Below are positions 1-8,147 of a stretch of DNA of 64,000 nt, in pieces. The first letter of the stretch is position 1, and every line of letters begins with the position of its first letter. This stretch comes from JAJFJD01 sp965228695 (GTDB taxonomy: Bacteria; Pseudomonadota; Alphaproteobacteria; UBA8366): assembly GCA_965228695.1 (NCBI GenBank), contig CBDDIB010000002.1:620001-684000 (forward strand). The letters run 5' to 3'. The notes under the pieces were generated by a model. It was not told the DNA's origin and did not search any database. It was given only the letters and a program-made list of their open reading frames with translations. The translations under genes and the position numbers were made by a program.

Positions 1-73
1 CTCATCGCGTCGTCGCTAATCAATTCCGGCCCATCATGCAAGACAAACATGCCGGTCGCGCGGCGGCCGGACC
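1..73. other. Left window edge, no gene assigned
   Basis: These bases precede the stop of the metallophosphoesterase gene. On the minus strand a short open frame starts with ATG at 50 (MFVLHDGPELI...) and runs off the left edge after 16 codons. It could be the first codons of a truncated downstream gene, but no ribosome binding site precedes it and it is too short to identify. Confidence 0.25.
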
Positions 74-817
74 TCAACTCCGCAGAAAGGACCGCCGGTC
101 GCCGTGCATCACCAGCGCCGTGAGACAGCCGCTCCAGACCGCGCCGGTGTCGATGTTGATGCGGTTGAAGCACACCTCCGGGGCTTCCACCGGCGTATGG
201 CCGTGCACCACCACGCAGCCATGGTCGTAGGAACTCCGCAGGAACGGATCGCGAATCCAGAGCAAGTCGTCGGCGGTCTGTTGCGAGAGGTCGACGCCGG
301 GACGGATGCCCGCATGGACAAACAGGTAGCCGCCCGCCCGATGGCTGAGCCGCAAATCCTGCAGGAACCGAAGATGCGCATCGGGCAGCCGCGCGCGGAA
401 CGCATCGGACAGCGCCGCGGCGGCGTCTTCCGCACCGGCCCTTTCGACCGACAGGCCATAACTCCGCAATGTCGCGCGCCCGCCGTTCATCAGCCATAAA
501 TCGCAGATCCCGGGGTCTTCCAGAAACCGCAGAAGAAAGTCTTCGTGGTTGCCTTTCAAACAGACCTGCTCGATCCCGTCGAGCGGCCGGTCGATCAAAA
601 TCGACAACACGCCGGCGCTGTCCGGCCCGCGGTCCACGTAATCCCCGAGGTAAACGACAATTTTCCGCGATTCGGCGGCCGAGTCGGCGTCCCGGCGAAT
701 GGCGTCCTGCAATTGCTCGAGCAGGCCGGCGCACCCATGGACGTCCCCCACCGCGTAAATCCGGGTATCGTCCGGCGCGCAGGCGCGGGGCGAGTCGGCG
801 TCGGGCCAAAGCGTCAT
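74..817 (-). CDS. Metallophosphoesterase, Ser/Thr protein phosphatase (PPP) type
   Basis: This 247-residue protein has the complete PPP-family metal-binding signature. GDVHG lies at residues 24-28, GDYVDRG at 58-64, GNHE at 89-92, FVHAG at 166-170 and VHGHTP at 204-209, with NIDTGA near 221. These motifs supply the Asp, His and Asn ligands of a dinuclear metal site. The length is normal for bacterial PrpA/PrpE-like or Ap4A-hydrolase-like phosphatases. The substrate cannot be read from sequence; phosphoprotein or dinucleoside polyphosphate are the usual ones. There is no signal peptide, so it should be cytoplasmic. The gene is transcribed away from the EAL-like gene at 994, across a 176-bp divergent spacer, and its 3' end lies near the window edge. 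Confidence 0.88.
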   Translation of the reverse strand: MTLWPDADSPRACAPDDTRIYAVGDVHGCAGLLEQLQDAIRRDADSAAESRKIVVYLGDYVDRGPDSAGVLSILIDRPLDGIEQVCLKGNHEDFLLRFLEDPGICDLWLMNGGRATLRSYGLSVERAGAEDAAAALSDAFRARLPDAHLRFLQDLRLSHRAGGYLFVHAGIRPGVDLSQQTADDLLWIRDPFLRSSYDHGCVVVHGHTPVEAPEVCFNRINIDTGAVWSGCLTALVMHGDRRSFLRS

Positions 818-892
818 CGAGCGTCCTTTATTCGCCGCCGCACCAATGGGAGCGAATCGCAGTGAATCCGGGCCATTTCGGCGTTTCTATCG

Positions 893-907
893 TTAACCAA
901 CCGTAAA
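893..907. promoter_or_regulatory. Possible CtrA-type site (TTAA-N7-TAAA)
   Basis: In the spacer between the divergent phosphatase and EAL-like genes, TTAA at 893-896 is separated by seven bases from TAAA at 904-907. The alphaproteobacterial CtrA consensus is TTAA-N7-TTAA, so this is seven of eight conserved bases. AT-rich matches of this kind arise by chance, so the call is tentative. Confidence 0.2.
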
Positions 908-993
908 TTCCTTCGCCCTAGTATCCCGCACAACGCGACAACTCGACAGGATGACTTTTCGGCCGGGCCGGAAAGCGGGGGCAGGAATCCAAC

Positions 994-2244
994 ATGAATG
1001 TTACCGCCGCACAATTGGGGCAACCCAATGTCAGCCAGGAATACCTCCTGCTGAATTACGTTCAACGATTGGACCGCCACCGCGAGGGCCGCAAAGCGGT
1101 CCATGTACACCTTTCGAACCTCCGCGATCACAACCGCCGCGGCCATCATCTCCGCATCGCCGGCAACACCTTCGAAGGCCTGGTGAATCAGTTCGAAGGG
1201 CAGATGTTCGCCCTGAACAGCGGCGATCTCGTCTTCATCTGCAAGGGCGCCTCGGTCGAGGAGATGGACGACGCGATCAACCGATTGCGCTATCTGTTCA
1301 GCGACGATCCGTTGGCCATGGCCGACGTCGCCGACAATTTTTCCACCTGGTACAATCTGGAAGCGCAATACCAGGAATTCGTGGATTTGGCGGAAACGTT
1401 GAACAACGCCGAGCAGGAGCGCCAGGAACGGCTGCGCATGCGGGCGTCGCAATGGGGCGAGGACGACGACGGCAACAACCGGCCGGCCATCACCCCGGAT
1501 CAACTGGGCAAACTCGAGAACTTCCTCAAAAGCGCGGATCTCTCGGGCTTCGTGCGGCGCCAACATGTTTGCGCCGTTTCCGTCGATGCGCACCCGAAAC
1601 CGATCTTCAAGGAACTCTTCATCTCGATCGACGAGTTGGCCAGCGCCGTCCTCCCGGAAGCCAACCTCGCGGGCAACAAATGGCTGTTTCAGCATCTTAC
1701 CGTCGCGCTCGATAGCCGCGTGCTGAAGCTCTTGGTGCGCGCCGACGACACCGACCTTCACTCGTCTTTCAGCATCAACATGAATGTCAGCACGGTCTTG
1801 TCGCAGGATTTCCTGGATTTCGATTCGCAGCTCCGCACGGGCAGCCGCGGCACGATCGTCATCGAGTTTCAGCTGATCGACGTATTCGCCGATCTCGCGG
1901 AATTCAATTTCGCGCGCGACTTCCTGCACGAGAAAGGCTATCGGATCTGTCTCGACGGAATCTCGCCCAGCACCCTACCGGTCTTCGACCGCAAGACGCT
2001 CGGTCTCGATCTGGTCAAGATGACCTGGGACAAGGCGCTGATCGACGAAGATCAGAACGGCGAAAAGTTCGAAGCCCTGCACAAGGCGGTCGAGCACTGC
2101 GGCAAGTCGCGAATCTGCATGACCCGATGCGACCTGCCCGATGCCATCGAGATCGGCCACCTGCTCGGCATTACGATGTTCCAGGGCCGGTATGTCGACG
2201 CGCTGATTCAGGAAAACGCGCGGTTCGGCAACACCGCCGCATAA
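994..2244 (+). CDS. Degenerate EAL-domain protein, probably non-catalytic
   Basis: The 416-residue product looks like a decayed GGDEF-EAL pair. Residues 1-110 resemble the fold pattern of a GGDEF domain (GDLVFICKG near 77-85) but have no GG[DE]EF motif. Residues 240-405 follow the EAL domain: an INMNVS strand near 251, VIEFQ near 279 where LEITE is usual, CLDGIS near 319 where the catalytic DDFG would be, DLVKM near 339 in place of DYIKID, and FQGRYVD near the end in place of the FGRP motif. The metal-binding and catalytic acids of active phosphodiesterases are not preserved. I infer a cyclic-di-GMP sensor or a purely structural protein. The ATG at 994 gives a complete N-terminus. It is monocistronic and convergent with regA. 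Confidence 0.7.
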   Translation: MNVTAAQLGQPNVSQEYLLLNYVQRLDRHREGRKAVHVHLSNLRDHNRRGHHLRIAGNTFEGLVNQFEGQMFALNSGDLVFICKGASVEEMDDAINRLRYLFSDDPLAMADVADNFSTWYNLEAQYQEFVDLAETLNNAEQERQERLRMRASQWGEDDDGNNRPAITPDQLGKLENFLKSADLSGFVRRQHVCAVSVDAHPKPIFKELFISIDELASAVLPEANLAGNKWLFQHLTVALDSRVLKLLVRADDTDLHSSFSINMNVSTVLSQDFLDFDSQLRTGSRGTIVIEFQLIDVFADLAEFNFARDFLHEKGYRICLDGISPSTLPVFDRKTLGLDLVKMTWDKALIDEDQNGEKFEALHKAVEHCGKSRICMTRCDLPDAIEIGHLLGITMFQGRYVDALIQENARFGNTAA

Positions 2245-2266
2245 TCCCGCAATACTATTCCGGCCG

Positions 2267-2821
2267 TCAGCCGCGCGGCGCGTGCTTGTTCAGGATGCGC
2301 TGCAAGGTGCGCCGGTGCATCTTCAACCGCCGTGCCGTTTCCGACACGTTGCGGTCGCATTGTTCGAAAACCCGCTGAATATGTTCCCATCGCACACGGT
2401 CCGCCGACATCGGATCCTCCGGCGGCGGCGGCAACGGCCGTTCGGTTTCCAGGAGGGCCGCGGCGACCGCGTCCGCATCGGCGGGTTTCGGCAGATAGTC
2501 CACGGCGCCGGCTTTCACCGCGCGCACGGCGGTCGCGATATTGCCGTAGCCGGTCAGAATGACGATGCGGATATCCGGCCGGGCGCTGCGCAACGCATGC
2601 ACGACTTCCAATCCGTTGCCGTCCTCCAGGCGTAGGTCCACAAGCGCGTAACCCGGCGGATTATCGGTCCCGATGTCGATGCCCTCGGCAACGCTTGCGG
2701 CGACCGATGTCACGAAGCCGCGTTGTTCCATCGCCCGCGCCAGCCGGTTGCGGAGAGGCGCATCGTCGTCGACGATCAACAAGCGGCGCTCGCCAGCGCC
2801 CGTTGCGGAAAGGTCTTGCAT
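2267..2821 (-). CDS. regA: Response regulator RegA/ActR/PrrA family
   Basis: The 184-residue protein has a receiver domain with the acidic pocket near residues 18-20, phospho-acceptor Asp62 (VDLRL), Thr90 and Lys112. A run of prolines at about 129-134 links it to a Fis-type helix-turn-helix at about 156-180. This layout and length are diagnostic of the RegA family, which in alphaproteobacteria controls photosynthesis, respiration, carbon and nitrogen fixation according to redox state. The gene starts 15 bp downstream of the stop of its cognate kinase regB, so both should be co-transcribed. The usual third partner, senC/prrC, is not between or beside them. The 22-bp gap to the convergent EAL-like gene shows no terminator. 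Confidence 0.93.
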   Translation of the reverse strand: MQDLSATGAGERRLLIVDDDAPLRNRLARAMEQRGFVTSVAASVAEGIDIGTDNPPGYALVDLRLEDGNGLEVVHALRSARPDIRIVILTGYGNIATAVRAVKAGAVDYLPKPADADAVAAALLETERPLPPPPEDPMSADRVRWEHIQRVFEQCDRNVSETARRLKMHRRTLQRILNKHAPRG

Positions 2822-2836
2822 GGGATTTGCCTCACA

Positions 2837-4162
2837 TTATGCGCCGTCGGCGTCTGTCCCCTGATCAAGGATAATCCGGGGCCAGCGAATGACAACCTCC
2901 GCGCCGCCCCGGTTGCTGAAGGTCAATGCCGCGCCGACACGCTCTAGCAGGGTCTGCGCGATGAAAATACCGAGCCCCATATGCTCGCCATCGTCCGAGC
3001 GGCTGGAAATAAACGGTTCTCCGATTGCGGACAAGACCGACGCCGGGAATCCGGGTCCATCGTCATGCACGGTAACCCGTATCGAGTCGGCATCCCAGTA
3101 TGAGGTAACGGTGACCTGGTGGCGGGCGAACTGAACGGCATTCTGGATCAGGGTTCCCAAGCCGCCAAGAATTTCCGGGCTGCGCGTCACAATCGGCTCG
3201 TCGCCCTCGGCGGCGGTGTCGGTCCGAAAGGACATTGCGATGCTATCGGATTGGTAATGCTCGGCGGCGGTTTCCAGCAGCTGCTGCAGCGGCAGATTGT
3301 CGAACGGTTCCGGCCCGCTCGGCTCGGGCGCCCGGGACAGCCCGGCGAGGATTTCCCGACAGCGCTCCGATTGGCTGAGCAGGAGGTCGACATCCTCCGC
3401 GATCGGACTGCTGCGGGGTACGTCGCGCGATAACTCCTTCGCCACCACCGCGATCGTGGCGAGCGGCGACCCCAACTCGTGCGCCGCGGCGGCGACCAAC
3501 CCGCCCAGCGCCGAAAGCCGCTGCTGGCGCAACAGCGAGGTTTGCGTCGCGGCCAGCGCTTCGGACATGCGCCGCGCCTCCTCCGAAACCGACCATACAT
3601 AGGTGGAAATGAAAACCGACGCCACCGCGAGCGCGGTCCAGATTCCCAGGATATAGACGATCGGCAGTTCCAGCGCGCCCGGCGACCAGGGCAGGGGGGT
3701 GCGGAAGAACGCCAACAGCGAGATGCTGATCACGGCAAGCGCCGTCAGCGCGATCGTCGAATTGCGCGACAGGATGGTCGCGGACACCATGACCGGCGCA
3801 ATGATCAAGATCGAGAACGGGTTCTGCAGACCACCCGTGAAATAGAGCAGTGCGGCGAGCTGCAGCACGTCGAACCCCAGGAGCAGGACACCGGCCCTGT
3901 CGTCGAGCCGCGACCGGCCGGGTCCGCGTTGCGTCAGGATCACGTTGGACAGCACCAGTGTGGCGATGACCGCCAGGCAGACCGGCAGCGGCAACGGATA
4001 ACCGAGCCCGAAATGCACCGCCAGGACGGTAATCGTCTGCCCGGCGGCGGCGACCCAGCGGATCATGATCAGCGTCCGAAGCCGCAGGCGGCCGCCCCGC
4101 ACGACGCCCAGCTGCGACATGCGCCCGGCCCGTTGCGCCAGGGATTCAGGTTCGCTTGCCAT
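2837..4162 (-). CDS. regB: Redox-sensing histidine kinase RegB/ActS/PrrB family
   Basis: I place the start at ATG 4162 (MASEPESL), giving 441 residues; the open frame extends further upstream but only with non-homologous sequence. Six hydrophobic segments occupy about residues 30-195. The GGLQNPF motif at 110-116, which in RegB binds quinone, is intact. The H-box carries the phospho-acceptor His228 (AAAHELGSP), the N-box Asn341, the G1 box DDGPG at 367-371 and the G2 box GLGIF at 396-400. Cys268 (SERCRE) corresponds to the redox-active cysteine described at the dimer interface of Rhodobacter RegB. The protein should phosphorylate RegA when the quinone pool is reduced. It is divergent from the ABC exporter at 4301 across 138 bp. 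Confidence 0.93.
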   Translation of the reverse strand: MASEPESLAQRAGRMSQLGVVRGGRLRLRTLIMIRWVAAAGQTITVLAVHFGLGYPLPLPVCLAVIATLVLSNVILTQRGPGRSRLDDRAGVLLLGFDVLQLAALLYFTGGLQNPFSILIIAPVMVSATILSRNSTIALTALAVISISLLAFFRTPLPWSPGALELPIVYILGIWTALAVASVFISTYVWSVSEEARRMSEALAATQTSLLRQQRLSALGGLVAAAAHELGSPLATIAVVAKELSRDVPRSSPIAEDVDLLLSQSERCREILAGLSRAPEPSGPEPFDNLPLQQLLETAAEHYQSDSIAMSFRTDTAAEGDEPIVTRSPEILGGLGTLIQNAVQFARHQVTVTSYWDADSIRVTVHDDGPGFPASVLSAIGEPFISSRSDDGEHMGLGIFIAQTLLERVGAALTFSNRGGAEVVIRWPRIILDQGTDADGA

Positions 4163-4300
4163 GCGTCTAAGGAGCAGGTCGCGGCGCCGTTTGCAACCCC
4201 TTGTGGCCGGGCCGCCATCGCGCCGCCGCGCCGCAAACGTCCTTGCTTCACCTTCACCGCTGGCCCATATAGCTTCGGGTCCGAGGAGACCGGTGCGGCC

Positions 4301-5086
4301 ATGCCCCTTGTCATCGACATTCGTAACCTGACCAAGCGGTTCGGCGACGTCGCCGCCGTGGACAACATCGATTTCACGGTCGAGCCGGGCAGCATTACCG
4401 CCCTGCTCGGTGCGAACGGCGCGGGCAAGACGACGACCATCGCCATCCTTCTCGGCCTGCTGCTGCCCACATCCGGTTCGGTGCGCGTTCTGGGCGAGGA
4501 CATGCTCCGCCACCGCTACCGCGTGCTCGGGCGGATGAATTTTTCCTCACCCTATTTCGACCTGCCGCAACGCCTGACCGTCCGCGAGAACCTGTCCGTC
4601 TACGCCCGGCTCTATGGCGTCGGCGAAATCGCCGGGCGTCTTTCCCAACTGGCGCGCGATCTCGACCTCGTCGACCTGATGGACCGCCCGTTCCGCGGAT
4701 TGTCGGCGGGGCAGAAGACCCGCGTCATGATCGCTAAATCGATGGTCAACCGGCCGGACCTGCTGTTGCTGGACGAGCCGACGGCGAGCCTCGATCCCGA
4801 CTCGGCGGATTGGATCCGCGGCTACCTGGAACGCTACCGCCGGGAGACCGGCGCCTCGATCCTGCTGGCCAGCCACAACATGGCCGAGGTCGAGCGGCTG
4901 TGCGATGCCGTTCTGATGATGCGCGCCGGCAAGATCACCGACCGGGGCGCGCCGCGGGAACTGATCGAGCGCTACGGCCGCGACACGCTGGAGGAGGTTT
5001 TCCTCGACATCGCGCGGGGCAATGGCAAAGGGCAGGGGGGCGAAGGACAGGGCATACACGACAAGGGCCGGGGCGCGGCGGCATGA
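4301..5086 (+). CDS. ABC-2 type transporter ATP-binding protein
   Basis: The 261-residue subunit has Walker A GANGAGKT at 37-44, signature LSAGQ at 134-138, Walker B LLLLDEP at 154-160 and the H-loop His192. The start at ATG 4301 removes an upstream in-frame extension that overlaps the divergent regB region. The stop overlaps the start of the permease gene in ATGA (5083-5086), so the two are translationally coupled. The pair belongs to the two-gene ABC-2 exporters (YadG/YadH or NodI/J-like). The cargo, possibly a lipid, polysaccharide or small drug, cannot be read from sequence. The last 20 residues are Gly- and Lys-rich and variable. Confidence 0.9.
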   Translation: MPLVIDIRNLTKRFGDVAAVDNIDFTVEPGSITALLGANGAGKTTTIAILLGLLLPTSGSVRVLGEDMLRHRYRVLGRMNFSSPYFDLPQRLTVRENLSVYARLYGVGEIAGRLSQLARDLDLVDLMDRPFRGLSAGQKTRVMIAKSMVNRPDLLLLDEPTASLDPDSADWIRGYLERYRRETGASILLASHNMAEVERLCDAVLMMRAGKITDRGAPRELIERYGRDTLEEVFLDIARGNGKGQGGEGQGIHDKGRGAAA

Positions 5087-5910
5087 GCGACATCCGACCC
5101 TTCGACTCGGGGATTTCCGCCGCGGCGCAACGCATCTACGCCCTTGTGCTGCGCTATGTCTATTTGCTCAAGGGGTCCTGGCCGCGCATTCTGGAACTGG
5201 CCTACTGGCCGAGCATCCAGATCGTCCTGTGGGGATTCATCTCCAAGCACTTCACGGGCGACGTTTCCGGCGCCGTGCAAGCCGCGGGCGCCCTGCTCGG
5301 CGCGGTGCTGCTCTGGGATATCCTGTTCCGCGGACAGCTCGGCTACGCGATCTCCTTTCTCGAGGAGATGTGGTCGCGCAATCTCGGCCAGCTTTTCGTC
5401 AGTCCCTTGCGGCCGCATGAAATGATCATCGCGCTGACGGTGATCAGCCTGATCCGCACGCTGATCGGCGTGCTGCCGGCCGCTTTTCTGGCGATTCCGC
5501 TCTATGCCTTTTCGATCTTCGAACTCGGCCTGCCGCTCCTGGCCTTCTTCGTAAATCTCATGGTGACGAGTTGGGCGCTCGGCCTGATGGTCACCGCATT
5601 ATTGCTGCGGGTCGGGTTGGGCGCGGAGAGCGTCGTCTGGATGGTCATGTTCCTGATCGCACCGGTCAGCGCGATCTACTATCCGGTCAGCGTATTGCCC
5701 GACTGGCTTCAGCCGGTCGCCTGGGCGCTGCCGACGGCGCATGTGTTCGAAGGCATGCGCGCGGTGCTGTTCGACGGCGTGTTCCGGCTCGACTACCTAG
5801 CCGGCGCGATACTGTTGAACCTGTTCTATTTCGCGCTCGGGGTAGCGATCTTCATGTGGAGTTTCCGGGCGGCGCGGCAACGCGGCTTGCTGCATCAAAC
5901 CGGCGAATAG
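5083..5910 (+). CDS. ABC-2 type transporter permease
   Basis: This 275-residue integral membrane protein is coupled by an ATGA overlap to the ATPase upstream. It has about six hydrophobic segments, at roughly residues 37-55, 66-85, 115-140, 150-180, 185-205 and 240-260, and the ABC-2 membrane pattern with the conserved YYPVSVLP...P.AH.FEGMR region at about 200-230. That region is typical of the YadH/NodJ branch. One ATPase dimer with two copies of this permease should form an exporter in the inner membrane. The gene converges on the cobT-like gene with three bases between the stops. Substrate unknown. Confidence 0.9.
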   Translation: MSDIRPFDSGISAAAQRIYALVLRYVYLLKGSWPRILELAYWPSIQIVLWGFISKHFTGDVSGAVQAAGALLGAVLLWDILFRGQLGYAISFLEEMWSRNLGQLFVSPLRPHEMIIALTVISLIRTLIGVLPAAFLAIPLYAFSIFELGLPLLAFFVNLMVTSWALGLMVTALLLRVGLGAESVVWMVMFLIAPVSAIYYPVSVLPDWLQPVAWALPTAHVFEGMRAVLFDGVFRLDYLAGAILLNLFYFALGVAIFMWSFRAARQRGLLHQTGE

Positions 5911-5913
5911 CGG

Positions 5914-6762
5914 CTATTCAGGCGGCGGCGTGGACACCGGGTCGACGACGGATAATCCGGTCTGGCTCGCGACGGCGCCGCGCAGAATCGGCAGCGCGAT
6001 CAGCCCGCCGCAGCCCGGCGGCGGCGCAAGGCCGAAATCCGCGACCGGCGCCTTGCCGATCCGATCCAGCAACGCCGCATGGGGTCCCCCCGGGGTCAAC
6101 GGCCCGATCAGGCAGTGGTCCAGCGCGCTTTCGTCCAATCGATGCAGCACGACGCCCGCCGCCGCCGCCGCGAGGCCGTCCAACATCACCGGCACCCGCG
6201 CGATTCGGGCGGCGATCACCGCGCCGGCCAGCCCGGCCAGCGCGTGTCCGCCCTGCCGCCGCAACACGTCCAACGGATCACCACGCTCGGCGAAGACCGC
6301 GTCCGCCAAGGCCAAGCCCGCCGCGTCGACGCCGGGCCCGAGCCCGGACACACACAGGAAATCGAGGCCGTCCTCCACCGACATCATGCCGTAGGCCATG
6401 GCGGTGGCGCAGGCTGCGTCGTCCAGTTCCCCTGCCGCCCCCGCCGCCATTTCGTAAAGACGCAGGTCGACATCGAATTCCCGGCACAGCCGCAGCACCG
6501 GCGCGTCGCCCGCTTGGACTTTCGCCGCGATGGTCTCGGCCTCGCCGGTCGCCCGGTCATCGTAACAGCCGAGATACAGCGCCGCCCGCGGACGCGCTAG
6601 CGACGGCGCGGCCCGCGCCTGCCAACTCGACAGCCAGGCGTGCAGCGTCTGCAGCAGATCGGGGTCGTCCGGCAGGGGCGCGGGCAGAGGCGCAGCCTCC
6701 GGCATGCCGTCGAGCAAGCCCCTGATTTCCGCCAGCGAAGCGCCCGGTGCGGTTTCGGTCAT
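5914..6762 (-). CDS. CobT-like phosphoribosyltransferase homologue lacking catalytic motifs
   Basis: The 282-residue protein matches the nicotinate-nucleotide:dimethylbenzimidazole phosphoribosyltransferase family (CobT), chiefly through the segment LRRQGGHALAGLAG...RVPVMLDG at about 168-196 and the C-terminal GKAPVADFGL region. Real CobT is about 340-360 residues and carries GIGNTT in mid-protein and GEGTGA near the C-terminus, whose Glu is the catalytic base. Here the first site reads SGLGPGVDAAG (about 139-149) and the second reads PGCGGLIA (about 249-256), with Cys251 where Glu is expected. I infer an inactive or repurposed paralogue. A histidine phosphatase gene of the CobC type diverges next to it, which fits a cobalamin lower-ligand context. 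No other cobalamin gene is in the window. Confidence 0.75.
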   Translation of the reverse strand: MTETAPGASLAEIRGLLDGMPEAAPLPAPLPDDPDLLQTLHAWLSSWQARAAPSLARPRAALYLGCYDDRATGEAETIAAKVQAGDAPVLRLCREFDVDLRLYEMAAGAAGELDDAACATAMAYGMMSVEDGLDFLCVSGLGPGVDAAGLALADAVFAERGDPLDVLRRQGGHALAGLAGAVIAARIARVPVMLDGLAAAAAGVVLHRLDESALDHCLIGPLTPGGPHAALLDRIGKAPVADFGLAPPPGCGGLIALPILRGAVASQTGLSVVDPVSTPPPE

Positions 6763-6909
6763 TCGGTCGTCACCTCTTGCGGCACGGTTTCGCGCGGCAT
6801 ACTGCAGGGCGCCGGCATCGCGTTCAACAAACTATCATCGTCGGCCCTGTTGGCGCGGGCGGGCGCGGCGACTATAAGAAGATCGGACCAACCCGGAAGA
6901 CAACCCATC

Positions 6910-7560
6910 ATGAACACGATTGAGACACGGTGGTGGTGGATCCGCCACGCGCCCGTCGTCGGGGACGAAGGCCGTATCTACGGCCAGACCGACCTGCACG
7001 CGGATTGTTCGAACGATGCGCTGTTCGCCGCCGTCGCCGACTACCTGCCGGACGACGCGGTGCATATCTCGAGCGACCTCAACCGCACCCGGCAAACGGC
7101 GGCGGCCATCTTGAAGGCGGGATCGCCGCTTCCCGAACCAACCCTGGAGCCAGCCATGCGCGAACAGCATTTTGGTAATTGGCAGGGCGAGCCGCGCGAC
7201 GAATTCGCCGTCCGGCGTAAGCGTACCTTTCGCCAGCTTTGGCTGTCGACCGCGCAGGAAGCCGTTCCCGGCGGCGAAAGCTTCGCCGATCTCTATGCGC
7301 GGGTCGCACCGGCCGTGGAGCGCTGGAACGCGGAGCATTTGGGGAAGGATATCGTGTGCGTGGCCCATGGCGGGACGATCCGCTCGGCGCTGGCGCTGGC
7401 CCTGTCGCTCGACCATAGCAAGCCCGATCTGGAGAAAGTCTTCCCATTCCGGATCGACAACGTTTCGGTGACGCGCATCGATCATGTTTGCGATCCGTCG
7501 GACGGCGGCGCGGAGAACGGAATCTGGCGGGTCGGGGCGGTGAATTGGCTGCCGTCCTAA
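6910..7560 (+). CDS. Histidine phosphatase, CobC/phosphoglycerate mutase-like
   Basis: From ATG 6910 the product has 216 residues. The family motif RHA at 12-14 contains the phospho-accepting His13. Arg59 and Arg61 follow in the SSDLNRTRQT segment, Glu84 in MREQHFGNWQG is in the acid-catalyst position, and the second catalytic histidine is His153 in VAHGGTIR. These are all the residues needed for the branch-1 histidine phosphatases. Its position divergent to a CobT-like gene suggests alpha-ribazole-5'-phosphate phosphatase (CobC), which acts right after CobT in cobalamin assembly. That assignment is by context; other sugar phosphates are possible. An in-frame upstream extension to 6640 runs antisense to the neighbour and is not used. 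Confidence 0.82.
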   Translation: MNTIETRWWWIRHAPVVGDEGRIYGQTDLHADCSNDALFAAVADYLPDDAVHISSDLNRTRQTAAAILKAGSPLPEPTLEPAMREQHFGNWQGEPRDEFAVRRKRTFRQLWLSTAQEAVPGGESFADLYARVAPAVERWNAEHLGKDIVCVAHGGTIRSALALALSLDHSKPDLEKVFPFRIDNVSVTRIDHVCDPSDGGAENGIWRVGAVNWLPS

Positions 7561-7616
7561 TGCTGGCGATCCGCCCGACCCGCTGCTAGGGTTGCCGCGA
7601 ACCAGGATCGGAACAC

Positions 7617-8138
7617 ATGAGCGGTCAACTCATTACCCTTCTTGTCGGCGGCATCCTGCTGGCGGCATTTTTCTTTCTCTACCGGGCAAACACGAAAACC
7701 GCGGACCGCATTGCCGGCCCGAAACGGCGCGTGTCCTACGAATGCGTGGTGACGCCGGTGCACGCGGCGGACGCGGAATTGCTGCAGCATTTCCCGGAAC
7801 TGGAGGACCAGCCGTCCCGCGACGGGATCGAGCTGATTCGTCTCGGCGTGTTCAATTGGGGCGAACTGGAGCTGGAGGCAGCGCACGTCCAGGAACCGAT
7901 CACGGTGCGGTTCCCACAGGGCACGGAAATCCTCTCGGTCACGTCGGGTGAAACCTTCAAGACCGAACTGGATCTGCCGGAACCGCCGCAAGCGGCCGGC
8001 AATGTCCTGACCTTTCCGGCGTTCGACATCGCGCCGCGCGGCACCGTCATTTTCAATGTCATGGTCCGCGGCACCGGCAAACCGGACAGCGTGACCGGGC
8101 TGATCGAGGGATGCGGCGAGATCCGCCGCCTGGGCTAA
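7617..8138 (+). CDS. Membrane-anchored protein of unknown function
   Basis: The 173-residue product begins with one strongly hydrophobic segment (about residues 5-23) followed by RANTK, which suggests an N-in/C-out anchor or uncleaved signal. The rest is soluble, rich in beta-prone sequence, and ends in a Gly-rich stretch. I recognise no catalytic motif and no named domain; the pattern of alternating hydrophobic residues would suit a beta-sandwich exposed to the periplasm. The gene follows the histidine phosphatase after 56 bp on the same strand and may be co-transcribed with it. Codon use and GC content match the neighbours, so I treat it as a real gene. Confidence 0.65.
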   Translation: MSGQLITLLVGGILLAAFFFLYRANTKTADRIAGPKRRVSYECVVTPVHAADAELLQHFPELEDQPSRDGIELIRLGVFNWGELELEAAHVQEPITVRFPQGTEILSVTSGETFKTELDLPEPPQAAGNVLTFPAFDIAPRGTVIFNVMVRGTGKPDSVTGLIEGCGEIRRLG

Positions 8139-8147
8139 CCGGCGGCG

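Noticed and set aside
814..1929. 371-codon minus-strand open frame opposite the EAL-like gene
   Set aside because: It is a codon-bias shadow: the plus strand carries a protein with domain homology, the minus product is low-complexity and has no family pattern.
4163..4513. N-terminal extension of the RegB frame to 4513
   Set aside because: The extra 117 codons overlap the start of the divergent ABC transporter gene and have no relation to RegB; the family start is at 4162.
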